Origin: Alphaproteobacteria bacterium
GTDB lineage: Bacteria; Pseudomonadota; Alphaproteobacteria; Micavibrionales; Micavibrionaceae
Direction: 5' to 3'
NCBI GenBank assembly: GCA_021208265.1
Contig: JAJOJU010000005.1
Location: 1-40,532 of the forward strand
Length of the DNA: 40,532 nucleotides
The notes under the pieces were generated by a model. It saw only the letters and a list, made by a program, of their open reading frames with translations. It had not been told where the DNA came from and ran no database searches. Numbering within the stretch: the stretch's first letter is position 1; the number at the start of each line of letters is the position of its first letter. The translations under genes were made by a program, and so were the position numbers. Below are positions 1-7,864 of the stretch, piece by piece.

Positions 1-12
1 CGGGCTTCCGCA

Positions 13-187
13 TCACGCGTCTTCCTGTGTGGGTGTGGGCGCCTCAGTTTTAGACTCCGTTGTCGCCGGAAGCGCCGTATAGCTGGCGCTCGGCGCAGGG
101 GTGTAAACCGGCTGCGGGGCCGGAACGTAAACAATTTGCGGCTGGTGTAGCCGCCGGCACTTTAGGCCGGGAGGTTAAGCTTCCCAT
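13..187 (-). CDS. Small Pro/Ala-rich phage-like protein, frameshifted
   Basis: The minus-strand reading starts at an ATG (185-187) with GGAG about nine bases upstream, directly after the stop of the preceding gene. It begins MGSLTSRPKVPAATPAA. Near 131-142 a one-base frame change leads into a proline/alanine/valine-rich tail (QIVYVPAPQPVYTPAPS and onwards) that ends in QEDA at a TGA. The intact product would be about 57 residues. Short proteins with a basic N-terminus and a Pro-rich tail occur among small genes of alphaproteobacterial prophages, but I cannot assign a function. The stop overlaps the ATG of a further gene (TGATG) that runs off the left edge with only four codons visible (MRKP). 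The neighbours at 201-600 and 603-1041 are on the same strand and closely packed, so this is probably one operon. Confidence 0.5.
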
Positions 188-200
188 ATTAGATATCTCC

Positions 201-600
201 TTATATCGGGTTTGTCGTGAGGTGGCGGTAAAGCTGCCAGGGCGTGACGATACCGGCCTTATGGAGGCCTAGAACGCGCTTAACAGCCTCCACGCATGTA
301 AAAAACATGACGGGCGCAGGACGATGATGACTGCGGTTCACAGGGGCTTTCACCACCTTATGCCCCCGCTTTCTGAGCCAACCCGGCAAATCGAAGCTGG
401 TGGCCAGATGATTATAAACCTGCACTTCCATATGGTTGGAGAGCGGGTCGAGGCTCAGCCCATTGCCGCCCGTCATTCAGCAGCACAAAGCAGTGCCGGA
501 AACCGGGTTTCAGCCAGCGCAGCCACGGCAGGTCGGTGCGGCCCGTAAAAACCACGTAAGCTTCCTGCGGCAGCAGGGTATTCAAAACACGCGCGCTCAT
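201..600 (-). CDS. Conserved phage-associated hypothetical protein, frameshifted
   Basis: The gene starts at ATG 598-600, two bases after the stop of the upstream gene, and reads MSARVLNTLLPQEAYVVF and onwards to CFVLLNDGRQW. At about 465-485 the frame changes and the sequence continues LSLDPLSNHMEVQVYNHLA to TPWQLYRHLTTNPI. Joined, the product is about 132 residues. The two halves fit one protein: a C-F-V-L-L-N-D-G-R-x-W stretch followed by D-P-L-S, then a CVEAVKRVLGL segment. I recall similar short proteins beside prophage genes in Rhodospirillales-type genomes, but I do not know a function. No membrane segment or catalytic motif is evident. Transcription probably comes from the divergent region at 1042-1177. 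Confidence 0.55.
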
Positions 601-602
601 AA

Positions 603-1041
603 TTATGCCTCCATTTGCTCGTAAATCATGACGTCTTCAATCCAGTTCGCCGCCGCCTTGGGGTTGAACCATGCAGGTTTGCGGACGATGCCTTTGGATT
701 CCAGAAGAGCTTCCAGCCGCTCCAGCGCCTCGGCCCATATCAGATAGGCACGGATTTCACGCGGGCGGCGGGGGTCGGGCGCCATATGGCGCTCACCGTA
801 ATGTTTCAAAACGCGGATATGATCCATCTGCAAACGGCGCTGGCGATAGAGGCGATTCAAGGTCTGCAGGATATCCGCAGGCTCACACGGGGGCTTGTCG
901 CGCCTGCCCGGCGGTAACACGGGCACCATCATTCTTGGCCGCCTGCGCCGTCATGAACCAGAACCATGCTTCTTCCGCACTGATAAAAGGCGTAGCGCTG
1001 CTGAGGTCGGCTGTTTTGGGGGTGTAATGCTTCTTGTTCAC
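603..1041 (-). CDS. Conserved phage-associated hypothetical protein, GTG start, frameshifted
   Basis: The start is chosen at GTG 1039-1041, which has AAGGA about nine bases upstream; no in-frame ATG precedes the conserved part. The N-terminus reads to ATPFISAEEAWFWFM and QAAKNDGAR. The frame shifts at about 895-905 and continues CEPADILQTLNRLYRQRRL, then HYGERHMAPDPRRPREIRA and EALERLEALLESKGIV. The joined product is about 145 residues, rich in Arg and Trp. The SAEEAWFW, CEP-D-LNRLYR-RRL and APDPRR blocks match a conserved hypothetical family I recall from alphaproteobacterial genomes near phage-like genes. The function is unknown; nucleic-acid binding would be a guess from its basic character. 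It is the first gene of a minus-strand cluster that continues past the left edge and is divergent from the repressor-like gene at 1178. Confidence 0.6.
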
Positions 1042-1161
1042 TCTTCGTTTTCCTTGCTGCGAATATAATTGTTCGCTTTATGTTCTCATTTATGATACAA
1101 AAGAAAACCAAGGTCAAGGAAAAAATAAGAATATTTTCCTATTTACTTTTCATGCCCATAG

Positions 1162-1179
1162 ATGGGACTATAGTCCTAT
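1162..1179. promoter_or_regulatory. Palindromic operator-like site upstream of HTH gene
   Basis: GGACTATAGTCC (1165-1176) is a perfect 12-base palindrome; including flanks (ATGGGACTATAGTCCTAT) 16 of 18 positions are symmetric. It touches the ATG at 1178 of a Cro/C1-type HTH gene and lies in the divergent region between that gene and the phage-like cluster. It contains TATAGT, which resembles a -10 element. An autoregulatory operator is the simplest reading (inference). Confidence 0.5.
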
Positions 1180-1417
1180 GTTTACACACGAAGATATATG
1201 GCGAGGGATTGATCGCCTGGCGAGCAGCTTTGGTTATTCGCCCTCAGGCCTTGCCAAACAAGCCGGGCTGGACCCTACATCATTCAACAAAAGCAAGCGT
1301 ATCAGCCCTGATGGCAAACCCCGCTGGCCCTCTACGGAAAGCATTTCAAAAATTTTAGCTGTTACAGGTGCCACGCTCAGCGATTTCATTAGCCTGATGG
1401 ATGCAAAAGACGATTAA
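1178..1417 (+). CDS. Short Cro/C1-type HTH regulator without an S24 domain
   Basis: The product is 79 residues and begins MFTHEDIWRGIDRLASSFG. Residues about 5-70 form a Cro/C1-like helix-turn-helix: LAKQAGLDPTSFNKSKR is the turn and recognition helix, and RWPSTESISKILAVTGATL is the following helix pair. The N-terminus and the T-x-F-N-K-S-K-R / R-W-P-S-T-E-S-I blocks resemble C2-like repressors of Rhodospirillales-type bacteria, which as I recall usually carry a C-terminal S24 (LexA-like) peptidase domain. Here the gene stops after the HTH, and the opposite gene overlaps its stop (TTAA), leaving no room for that domain. The ATG at 1178 is preferred over an in-frame ATG at 1034 because homology starts there. 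There is no clear Shine-Dalgarno sequence. A palindrome at 1165-1176 may be its operator. Confidence 0.75.
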   Translation: MFTHEDIWRGIDRLASSFGYSPSGLAKQAGLDPTSFNKSKRISPDGKPRWPSTESISKILAVTGATLSDFISLMDAKDD

Positions 1418-2072
1418 AGCCCCGGCGTAAGCTCTCTGTCAGCTTGTATCTCAGGCTTCTGAGAAAAGAGCAGATTCATATAATCACCCAAACCGTAACG
1501 TTTCGGCAGCCGGACGATATAATAAAGATCCAATGCCGGAGGATACAATCCTTGGCCATGCCCGCCTTGCGAAAAACCTCGATACGATTTACCGATCGTT
1601 CATTAGCCCCGCTCACCCAAAAATGCATGGTACGGGCATCAAAAACCCTCGCGGCATAGTCCATACGGAGCGCCATTATCAACTTGCCCAGCCCCTGCCC
1701 GCGGTGTTCCGGATGGATGACATCGTAACCTGAGCACCCCCATTGATCTTCATAAGGCCGGATAAAAATACCGGCTTCGCCGACAATACAATTCTTGCGT
1801 TTATTCACGAGCACGCAATCTATGGCACTGTGATATGTTCCACTTCGTTTACCTCGGTAATTCATAAAGTCGCAATAGCACCCAAAATTGTTTTCTATAG
1901 AATCAGGGGTATGAAACACCTCGGTGATATCATTCAGCACAAAACGCCCCCGCTGGGGGGCATCCTTGTATTCCTGATAGAGCTGCGTCAGCATCTCCAT
2001 ATAGCTTGCCTTAAGCGCCGGATCAGCAGCAACTTCATCAAGGGGAATAAGCTTGTAATCCTCGGGGTTCAT
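1414..2072 (-). CDS. GNAT-family N-acetyltransferase, probably frameshifted near its C-terminus
   Basis: This is predicted to transfer an acetyl group from acetyl-CoA to an unknown amine. The GNAT acetyl-CoA loop is visible as VIHPEHRGQGLGKLI (R-G-Q-G-L-G), followed by the NERSVNRIEVFRKAGM segment typical of the family's second half. Read without a correction the protein is 198 residues and ends at 1476 in an unlikely tail (ISSGCRNVTVWVII). A one-base change near 1545 instead gives LYPPALDLYYIVRLPKRYG and onwards to RELTPGL, about 219 residues, ending at 1414 where its stop overlaps the convergent HTH stop. I prefer the longer form but am not certain. It is divergent from pyrE, with 63 bases between the starts. 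The substrate cannot be inferred. Confidence 0.75.
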
Positions 2073-2135
2073 GTCTAAAACTTCATTGTAGAAATCAAGG
2101 GTTTATATTTAACATAACAATAAACAAAATACAAC

Positions 2136-2844
2136 ATGACACCCGAACGCAAAACTGAAATCGGCCAAGCGGCTGCCAAGATCCTGCTGGATACAAAATC
2201 CATCCTGTTTAATACAGATGAGCCGTTTCGCTTAACATCAGGCCGCCTTAGCCCTGTTTATATTGATTGCCGCCGTCTGGTATCATTCGTGGCAGAACGC
2301 GAAGCCCTCTCTCAAATGGCCGCCGAGTTGCTCAGCGATGCTATCGGCGCGGATAAAATTGACTATATCGCAGGCGGGGAAACAGCCGGCATTCCTTATG
2401 CCGCCTTTATTTCCACCGAAATGAAAAAGCCTATGCTTTATGTGCGTAAAAAGCCCAAGGGCTTTGGCCGCATGGCACAGATTGAAGGTACGTTTGATAA
2501 TGCCCCCTCCCCCAAACCGCATGTGGTTCTGGTGGAAGATTTGCAAACCGATGGCGGTTCCAAACGCGTGTTTGTTGATGCCTTGCGTGAGGCCGGGGCA
2601 GAAGTGAAACACGGCTTTGTCGTCTTCCATTACGGTATTTTTGAACAAAGCCTCAAGAACATGGAGTCCATGGGGCTGACGCTGCACGAGCTTACCAACT
2701 GGTGGCATGTGATTGATGTGGCGCGCGAAAGCAACTACTTCCCGGAAAACGTCATTGCCGAAGTCGAAAAAATTCCTGAAGGCCCCGGAAATCTGGCAAG
2801 AAGTAAACTCCCCCAAAACCGGGTCCTCAGGCTGGGTGATATAA
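2136..2844 (+). CDS. pyrE: Orotate phosphoribosyltransferase, frameshift near 3' end
   Basis: It converts orotate and PRPP to orotidine 5'-monophosphate in pyrimidine synthesis, in the cytoplasm. Visible features are the N-terminal FRLTSGRLSPVYIDCRRL block, GGETAGIPYAA, the KKPKGFG segment, and the PRPP-binding loop VVLVEDLQTDGGSK around residue 135. As given, the frame runs without a stop into the next gene and would produce a 435-residue PyrE-NadK fusion. A one-base correction in GGCCCCGGAAA (about 2781-2791) instead gives EIWQEVNSPKTGSSGWVI and a TAA at 2842-2844, eleven bases before the nadK ATG. That yields about 235 residues, close to the usual size. I therefore treat the fusion as an indel artefact. 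pyrE and nadK are probably co-transcribed. Confidence 0.9.
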
Positions 2845-2855
2845 GATATAATCAA

Positions 2856-3630
2856 ATGACCAGCGCTGCTCCCAAAATCGCCTTTTATGCTTCGGAAAAG
2901 CCGAAAGCACAGGAAGCTTTGAAGGCCATGCAGGCGCGTTATGATTCCGTTTCTCCGCAAGATGCCGATATCATAGTAACACTGGGCGGGGATGGATCAC
3001 TCCTCCGTGCCTTGCACGAACATTGGGAACTGGAAAAGCCGTTTTTCGGCCTTAATCTCGGCACTCTGGGCTTTCTTCTCAACACGTTTGATGCTGACGG
3101 ATTACCCGAACGCCTGCAAAAAGCCAAGGGGTTTGACATCCACCCCTTGCGGATGAAAACCACCGACCAAACCGGGGCCACGCACGAAGAGATTGCCTTC
3201 AACGAAGTATCCATGCTGCGCGAAACTCATACATCAGCCCATCTGAAAATCTCCATCGATGGCGCTGTGCGTATGCCCAAGCTGGTCTGCGATGGTTTGC
3301 TGGTCTCCACCCCCGTGGGCAGCACGGCTTATAATTCCTCCGCCGGGGGGGCCGATTATCCCGCTGGATGCGAATGTGTTGCCGCTTACCCCCATCAGCG
3401 TCTTCCGCCCCCGCCGCTGGTCCGGCGCGCTTATTCATCATGAAGCTGAAATCGTAATTGACGTTCTGGCCCCGCAGGACAGACCCGTCAGCGCCACGGC
3501 GGATTCCAAAGAGGTACGGGATGTTTCTTCCATCACCATCCGCGAGGCACGCAGCATTACCTGCCGCCTGCTGTTCGATCCGGAAAACCACCTGGCGGAA
3601 CGGATATTCGCAGAACAATTTGCGGATTAA
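2856..3630 (+). CDS. nadK: NAD kinase, frameshifted at a G7 run
   Basis: It phosphorylates NAD to NADP in the cytoplasm. The N-terminus is MTSAAPKIAFYASEKPKAQ. Family motifs are the GGDG loop (IIVTLGGDGSLLRALHEH), NLGTLGFLLN, and VSTPVGSTAYN. At 3345-3351 there are seven G residues; with six the protein continues SAGGPIIPLDANVLPLTPIS and on through FRPRRW, RPVSATADSKEV and LLFDPENHL to the TAA at 3628-3630. The corrected product is about 257 residues, normal for short bacterial NAD kinases. The uncorrected frame diverges immediately into unrelated sequence and ends at 3443, so an extra G is the likely cause. It lies between pyrE and a membrane-anchored hydrolase, with a two-base gap to the latter. 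Confidence 0.92.
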
Positions 3631-3632
3631 GC

Positions 3633-4457
3633 ATGCGGTTATTTTTTGTCAAAAGCCGCAAATTGTTCATTTTAGAGATACTAGCAACATACCTGTTGTT
3701 TGTGGCTTGTCTCGTTATCTTTCAACGGCATTTTATATACCACACTGAATGGCCCGCCCCGGATATTTCCCTGGCCCCCGTGGGCATGCAGGAAATTATT
3801 GTGACCACCGATGATGATTTGAACCTGACCGGCTGGCTGAAATACCCGCGGGATGATGACAAGCCTGTCCTCATCTTCTTTCACGGCAATGCCCAAACAA
3901 TTGAGCACCGCCTGGGCAAGGTGGATGCCTATATTAACGCCGGGTATGGCGTGATGTTGCCGGAATATCGTGGTTATGGCGGCAACCCCGGCACACCGAT
4001 GGAAGATGGCCTTTATAAAGATGCCCGCGCCTACCTGAATTTCATCAGAAACGACCCGCGGCTTAATCAGCAGAAACTTATTATATACGGAGAATCTTTA
4101 GGTTCCGGCGTTGCCGTGCAAATGGCGACTGAATTTCCGCCATACCGTCTTGTTCTGGAAGTGCCGTTCAGCAGCGCGTTGGATGTGGCCCAATCACGCT
4201 TTTTCTTTATCCCGTTTCTGTCGTATTTAATGCACGATCACTACGACAACACATCAAAAATCAAAAACGTGGAATGCCCCGTCCTTGTGGGCACCGCCGG
4301 AAACGACTTTGTCGTGCCGAATCGCTTCGGGCAAAAGCTGTATAATGCGGTGGAAAGCACCAAGAAACTGGTGCATTACGAAAGCGCCATGCATCACAAT
4401 ATGTATGATTACGGCTTCGCCAAGGAAGTCATCGCGTTTTCTGAAGAAGCGCCATAA
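3633..4457 (+). CDS. Membrane-anchored alpha/beta hydrolase (ABHD13/Bem46-like)
   Basis: The product has 274 residues. One hydrophobic segment at about residues 10-30 (LFILEILATYLLFVACLVIF) should anchor it in the inner membrane with the catalytic domain probably outside the cytoplasm. The hydrolase core shows the HGN oxyanion-hole motif (IFFHGNAQ, about residue 85), PEYRGYGGNPG, the nucleophile elbow GESLGSG (about residue 155), an acid at GNDFVVP and a catalytic-type histidine at MHHNMYD. This domain order matches the ABHD13/Bem46-like group, whose substrates are poorly known; an esterase or lipase role is likely but not shown. It starts two bases after nadK and may be read from the pyrE-nadK transcript. 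Its end faces purC with 33 bases between them and no clear hairpin. Confidence 0.8.
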   Translation: MRLFFVKSRKLFILEILATYLLFVACLVIFQRHFIYHTEWPAPDISLAPVGMQEIIVTTDDDLNLTGWLKYPRDDDKPVLIFFHGNAQTIEHRLGKVDAYINAGYGVMLPEYRGYGGNPGTPMEDGLYKDARAYLNFIRNDPRLNQQKLIIYGESLGSGVAVQMATEFPPYRLVLEVPFSSALDVAQSRFFFIPFLSYLMHDHYDNTSKIKNVECPVLVGTAGNDFVVPNRFGQKLYNAVESTKKLVHYESAMHHNMYDYGFAKEVIAFSEEAP

Positions 4458-4490
4458 TCATAGAACAAACAGCGCTTAACGATGAAGGCT

Positions 4491-5345
4491 CTATCTAGGC
4501 TTGCCCGGCGGTTTCTTGCCCACTTCGCGCAGTTTACGTTCCTGCGCCAGGCGGTTTTCGATAGCATCCAGCTTTTCCGCCAGTTGCTCGTTCACGCTGC
4601 CGCCCTGAATGATTCCGCCTTCGGGGATAAGACCCAGTTTCTGGGCGATATATTGATACCCCTCCACCAGATCACCCAGATCAAAGCGGAAGCGGTCCTT
4701 ATCCAGCTTCTCGCCGGATTTGGCATCCCACAGGCGGCAGTTATCGGGGGAAATCTCATCGGCCAGAATAATATACAGTTCACCATGTTCGCCCCATAAA
4801 CGGCCGAATTCCAGCTTGAAATCAATCAGGCGCAGACCGATCCCGGCAAACAGGCCGTTCAGATAATCGTTAATCCGCCACGCCATACTGACCATTTCAT
4901 CAAGCTCATACGGGTCGGCCCAACCGAGCGTGATGATATGTTCCTCCCCGATCAGCGGATCACCCAGCGAATCGTTCTTGTAATAATATTCAATCAGCGG
5001 GCGCGGCAGAATCTCGCCCTCCTTCAAGCCCAAACGCTTGACCAGCGAACCGGCAGCTACGTTACGCACTACCAGCTCAATCGGGATGATATCAACGCGG
5101 CGCACCAGCTGTTCGCGCATATTAATTGAACGAATGAAATGCGTTGGAATACCAATTGATTCCAGCTTGGTCATCAAATGTGCTGAAATCCGGTTATTCA
5201 AAACACCCTTACCCGCGATAACAGCATGTTTTTCAGCGTTAAACGCCGTGGCGTCATCCTTGAAATACTGAATATAGGTATGTTGGTCAGGCCCTTCATA
5301 AATGGTTTTGGCCTTGCCATCATAGATCATTTTGCGGCGGGACAT
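4491..5345 (-). CDS. purC: SAICAR synthetase
   Basis: It ligates aspartate to CAIR with ATP hydrolysis in purine synthesis. The 284-residue protein starts [18 protein letters not shown], where GKAK-x-x-Y belongs to the ATP-binding N-terminal lobe. Other family motifs are [26 protein letters not shown] and [15 protein letters not shown]. The usual bacterial enzyme is about 240-255 residues; here a charged extension of roughly 40 residues (from IPEGGII to PPGKPR) follows the core and looks helical. The frame is intact. The gene is alone on the minus strand, divergent from the ATPase zeta inhibitor gene, and their promoters share 5346-5481. Confidence 0.95.
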   Translation of the reverse strand: MSRRKMIYDGKAKTIYEGPDQHTYIQYFKDDATAFNAEKHAVIAGKGVLNNRISAHLMTKLESIGIPTHFIRSINMREQLVRRVDIIPIELVVRNVAAGSLVKRLGLKEGEILPRPLIEYYYKNDSLGDPLIGEEHIITLGWADPYELDEMVSMAWRINDYLNGLFAGIGLRLIDFKLEFGRLWGEHGELYIILADEISPDNCRLWDAKSGEKLDKDRFRFDLGDLVEGYQYIAQKLGLIPEGGIIQGGSVNEQLAEKLDAIENRLAQERKLREVGKKPPGKPR

Positions 5346-5442
5346 CGGGAAAACCTTTTGAAAATAGTTGGTTAAGATCTTTTTATAGGCGGTTTAGAAA
5401 AGACTTTCAAATGATTTAGAGAAATCTATACTCTTTCAGGAT

Positions 5443-5448
5443 TATAAT
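5443..5448 (+). promoter_or_regulatory. Putative -10 element of the ATPase-inhibitor gene
   Basis: A perfect TATAAT lies 33 bases before the ATG at 5482. No convincing -35 is seen at 16-18 bases spacing. The start codon has AGAGGGGA eight to ten bases upstream, a good ribosome binding site. Confidence 0.4.
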
Positions 5449-5481
5449 GATTCCCAAACCGCATTAACCAGAGGGGACAAA

Positions 5482-5799
5482 ATGACTGGATTTAATGACC
5501 GCAAAGATGCCTTTGAAGGAAAATACGCTCATGAAGAAAAGCTGAGCTTTGAACTGGAAGCAAAAACCGCCAAGCTGTTTGGCCTCTGGGCCGCAGAAAA
5601 GCTGGGTCTGGAAGGTGCTGATGCGCAAACCTACGCTGGTGAAGTCGTTGCCGCAAATCTGGAGGAAGCGGGCTTTACTGATATCATCCGCAAGGTATCG
5701 ATGGATTTTGAGGCCAAAGGCATTGAAATATCGCAACACATGATCGAAGTGGAAGTTGATAAAGCCCTGACAGCGGCGCAGAAAGAACTGGCACAATAG
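5482..5799 (+). CDS. F1-ATPase inhibitor zeta subunit (DUF1476 family)
   Basis: The 105-residue protein reads MTGFNDRKDAFEGKYAHEEK and on through a charged helical protein rich in Glu, Lys and Ala. This is the alphaproteobacterial DUF1476/zeta family, whose Paracoccus member inhibits F1-ATPase hydrolysis through its N-terminal region. The N-terminal F-x-x-R-x-x-A-F-E-x-K-Y block, the middle KLFGLWAAEKLGL and the C-terminal VDKALTAAQKEL are as expected, and the length is typical. The start is supported by a strong GAGGGG ribosome binding site. The gene is monocistronic: it has a promoter-like TATAAT upstream and a hairpin with a T-rich tail downstream at 5859-5884. It should act in the cytoplasm at the membrane-bound ATP synthase. 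Confidence 0.92.
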   Translation: MTGFNDRKDAFEGKYAHEEKLSFELEAKTAKLFGLWAAEKLGLEGADAQTYAGEVVAANLEEAGFTDIIRKVSMDFEAKGIEISQHMIEVEVDKALTAAQKELAQ

Positions 5800-5858
5800 T
5801 AAAAAAGCGCCAGTTCTTCGCCACACACGACAGAATATAATATTCTAGAAGCAAAAAA

Positions 5859-5884
5859 CCCCGGACAGGTCCGAGGCTTTTCTA
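5859..5884 (+). terminator. Rho-independent terminator
   Basis: The hairpin CGGA-CAGG-TCCG with flanking CC/GG pairs is followed by CTTTTCT. A 15-base AT palindrome (AGAATATAATATTCT, about 5832-5846) lies just before it. It ends the ATPase-inhibitor transcript. Confidence 0.55.
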
Positions 5885-6090
5885 ATTCCATATTATTTTT
5901 TAATTATGGTTTCCCCTGCTCAACCCGCACATAATTATATAAAATCACTGCAGGAAGTAATATTATTTCTGGAATGAATTGACGTTAGACCAATAAAATT
6001 AGCGATGCAAGAAAAATGTGAATAATTTTTGTTTTTTATCAAAAAAACTTGAAACTCCCTGCATTTACGCCCATTTTGATAAGACAAACC
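5885..6090. other. Non-coding gap upstream of bolA
   Basis: This AT-rich stretch has no supported gene on either strand. TTGAAA at 6049-6054 is a possible -35, but no well-spaced -10 follows. The bolA ribosome binding site GAGGA is at 6091-6095. Confidence 0.4.
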
Positions 6091-6105
6091 GAGGAAAATT
6101 ACCCT

Positions 6106-6342
6106 ATGGCTATGAATAAAGATGATCTGGAACGCGCAATACAAGAAGGTATCCCCGATGCTGACGTGCGGATTGAAGACCTGCGCGGTGATGGCGACCA
6201 TTATGCTGCCTACGTGACATCGGCATCTTTCTCAGGTAAAACACGCATCCAGCAGCACCAGATGGTCTATAAAGCGCTGGAAGGGAAAATGGGCGGTGAA
6301 TTACATGCTCTGGCTATCCAGACAAAAGTTCCAGACGCATAA
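6106..6342 (+). CDS. bolA: BolA-family protein
   Basis: The 78-residue protein begins MAMNKDDLERAIQEGIPDAD and carries the BolA/IbaG fold pattern: an N-terminal helix, the DGDHYAAYVTSASFSGKTRI strand-helix region, HQMVYKALEGKMGGELHAL, and a final TKVP. The HQMVY histidine and the conserved C-terminal region fit the sites used to bind [2Fe-2S] clusters with a monothiol glutaredoxin. The ATG at 6106 has GAGGA ten bases upstream; a second ATG at 6112 is possible. It lies 37 bases upstream of a CGFS glutaredoxin gene, the partner with which BolA proteins form cluster-bridged heterodimers, so a shared role in iron-sulfur handling is likely. Confidence 0.92.
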   Translation: MAMNKDDLERAIQEGIPDADVRIEDLRGDGDHYAAYVTSASFSGKTRIQQHQMVYKALEGKMGGELHALAIQTKVPDA

Positions 6343-6379
6343 AAAATGAACAACCAAAAACGATAGGGTAAATAAAAGA

Positions 6380-6718
6380 ATGGAAAATATAATTTTTGAG
6401 CGCATCCGTAAGGATATCGAAGGTAATGATGTGGTGTTGTACATGAAAGGCACAGCGGCCTTCCCGCAATGCGGCTTTTCGGCACTGGTTGTACAGGTTC
6501 TTTCCCAGCTGGGCGTTCGTTTTAAGGACGTCAACGTGCTGGATGACAGCGATATCCGTCAGGGTATCAAGGATTTTTCTAACTGGCCAACGATCCCGCA
6601 GCTCTACGTAAAAGGTGAATTTATCGGCGGCTGCGATATCGTCCGGGAAATGTATGAAGCCGGCGAATTGCAGGACCTGCTGCGTGAAAAGGGCGTACAG
6701 ATTTCCGATGCGGCCTGA
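6380..6718 (+). CDS. grxD: Monothiol CGFS glutaredoxin (Grx4 type)
   Basis: This 112-residue protein carries the CGFS active-site motif in [17 protein letters not shown] (about residues 23-39), the cis-proline segment [17 protein letters not shown] and the glutathione-binding GCDIVREM. Together they define the Grx4/Grx5 class that transfers [2Fe-2S] clusters with bound glutathione rather than acting mainly as a disulfide reductase. The start at 6380 follows GGGTAAATAAAAGA, a modest ribosome binding site. It is directly downstream of bolA in the same direction, and the two are probably an operon. Downstream it faces rodA, with eight bases between the stops. Confidence 0.94.
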   Translation: MENIIFERIRKDIEGNDVVLYMKGTAAFPQCGFSALVVQVLSQLGVRFKDVNVLDDSDIRQGIKDFSNWPTIPQLYVKGEFIGGCDIVREMYEAGELQDLLREKGVQISDAA

Positions 6719-6726
6719 TTTTAAGC

Positions 6727-7857
6727 CTAACCGGGCCTGCTTAATTTGGAATCCCGGTAAACGCTGCAGGACATCATCAAACCAAAACCTATCATCGTAG
6801 CCAGCATAGCCGTGCCGCCGTATGATACCAGCGGCATGGGAATCCCGACCACGGGGATAAGCCCCATCACCATCGCCGTATTAATAAAGATATAGAGGGA
6901 AAAATTGACCGAAAGGCCAATCGCCAGATAACGCCCAAAATTATGGCGACAGCGCAGTGCGATATAAAGCCCGTACAGGAACATTAACCCAAACAGCCCC
7001 AGCAAAAATACCCCGCCCACAAAGCCCCATTCTTCGGCCCAGAGGGTGAAAATAAAATCCGTCTGTTTTTCCGGCAGAAAGTTAAGGTGACTTTGCGTTC
7101 CTTGCAAAAACCCTTTGCCGTCAATGCCGCCCGACCCCAGCGCAATTTTTGACTGGGTAATATGGTACCCGGCGCCGAGCGGATCACTCTCCGGATCAAG
7201 GAATGTCAAAACCCGCTGTTTCTGGTAGTCATGCATCATGCTCCATACGACCGGGATCGCCCCCAAGGCCAGCGTAATCACCACCGCAAACATCCAGAGC
7301 GGCACCCCCACCACCAGAAAAATTGCCGCCGCATCCATCAAAATCATTAGCGATGTCCCCAAATTGGGCTGCAGCAGCACCAGCCCCACGGGTGCAATCG
7401 CCAGCAATGCTGCCGGGATCAGGAATAAAATACTGCGCACCCTATCAGGCTCCGCAGCATGAAAATAACGAGCCAATACAATAACCACCGCCAGCTTCAT
7501 GAGCTCGGAAGGCTGCACCTTGATAAAACCCAGATCAATCCAGCGCTGCGCGCCCATTCCCACATGGCCCATAACTTCCACAATAATCAGAAGCACAAAC
7601 CCGGATATATAAATGGGCCAGGCCATTTTATACCACCAGCGGATATCAACCAGCGCCACACCGACCATCATCACAAAACCCAGCATAAATTTAACCAGAT
7701 GCGACATGGCCCAAGGGTGGACATTCCCGCCGCCTGCCGAATACAGGCAGGCAAACCCGATGGCCCCTGCCAGGGTAATCATGGCAATAAGGCCGTAGTT
7801 CAAGTTTTTAACACGCCCTAAAAGCGGCTGATCGGACTGAAATGTAATACTGTTCAT
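6727..7857 (-). CDS. rodA: SEDS peptidoglycan glycosyltransferase RodA
   Basis: RodA polymerises lipid II into glycan strands during lateral wall growth and works with PBP2. The 376-residue protein has about ten hydrophobic membrane segments. SEDS signatures are visible: GMGAQRWIDLGFIKVQPSE (about residues 100-118), LQPNLGTSLMI, the QSKIALGSGGIDGKGFL loop, LPEKQTDFIF and, near the end, PMPLVSYGGTAM. The frame is intact and the length is normal. It starts seven bases after the mrdA stop and is the last gene of the mreBCD-mrdA-rodA cluster, so it is probably co-transcribed with them. Confidence 0.97.
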   Translation of the reverse strand: MNSITFQSDQPLLGRVKNLNYGLIAMITLAGAIGFACLYSAGGGNVHPWAMSHLVKFMLGFVMMVGVALVDIRWWYKMAWPIYISGFVLLIIVEVMGHVGMGAQRWIDLGFIKVQPSELMKLAVVIVLARYFHAAEPDRVRSILFLIPAALLAIAPVGLVLLQPNLGTSLMILMDAAAIFLVVGVPLWMFAVVITLALGAIPVVWSMMHDYQKQRVLTFLDPESDPLGAGYHITQSKIALGSGGIDGKGFLQGTQSHLNFLPEKQTDFIFTLWAEEWGFVGGVFLLGLFGLMFLYGLYIALRCRHNFGRYLAIGLSVNFSLYIFINTAMVMGLIPVVGIPMPLVSYGGTAMLATMIGFGLMMSCSVYRDSKLSRPG

Positions 7858-7864
7858 AAATGCT

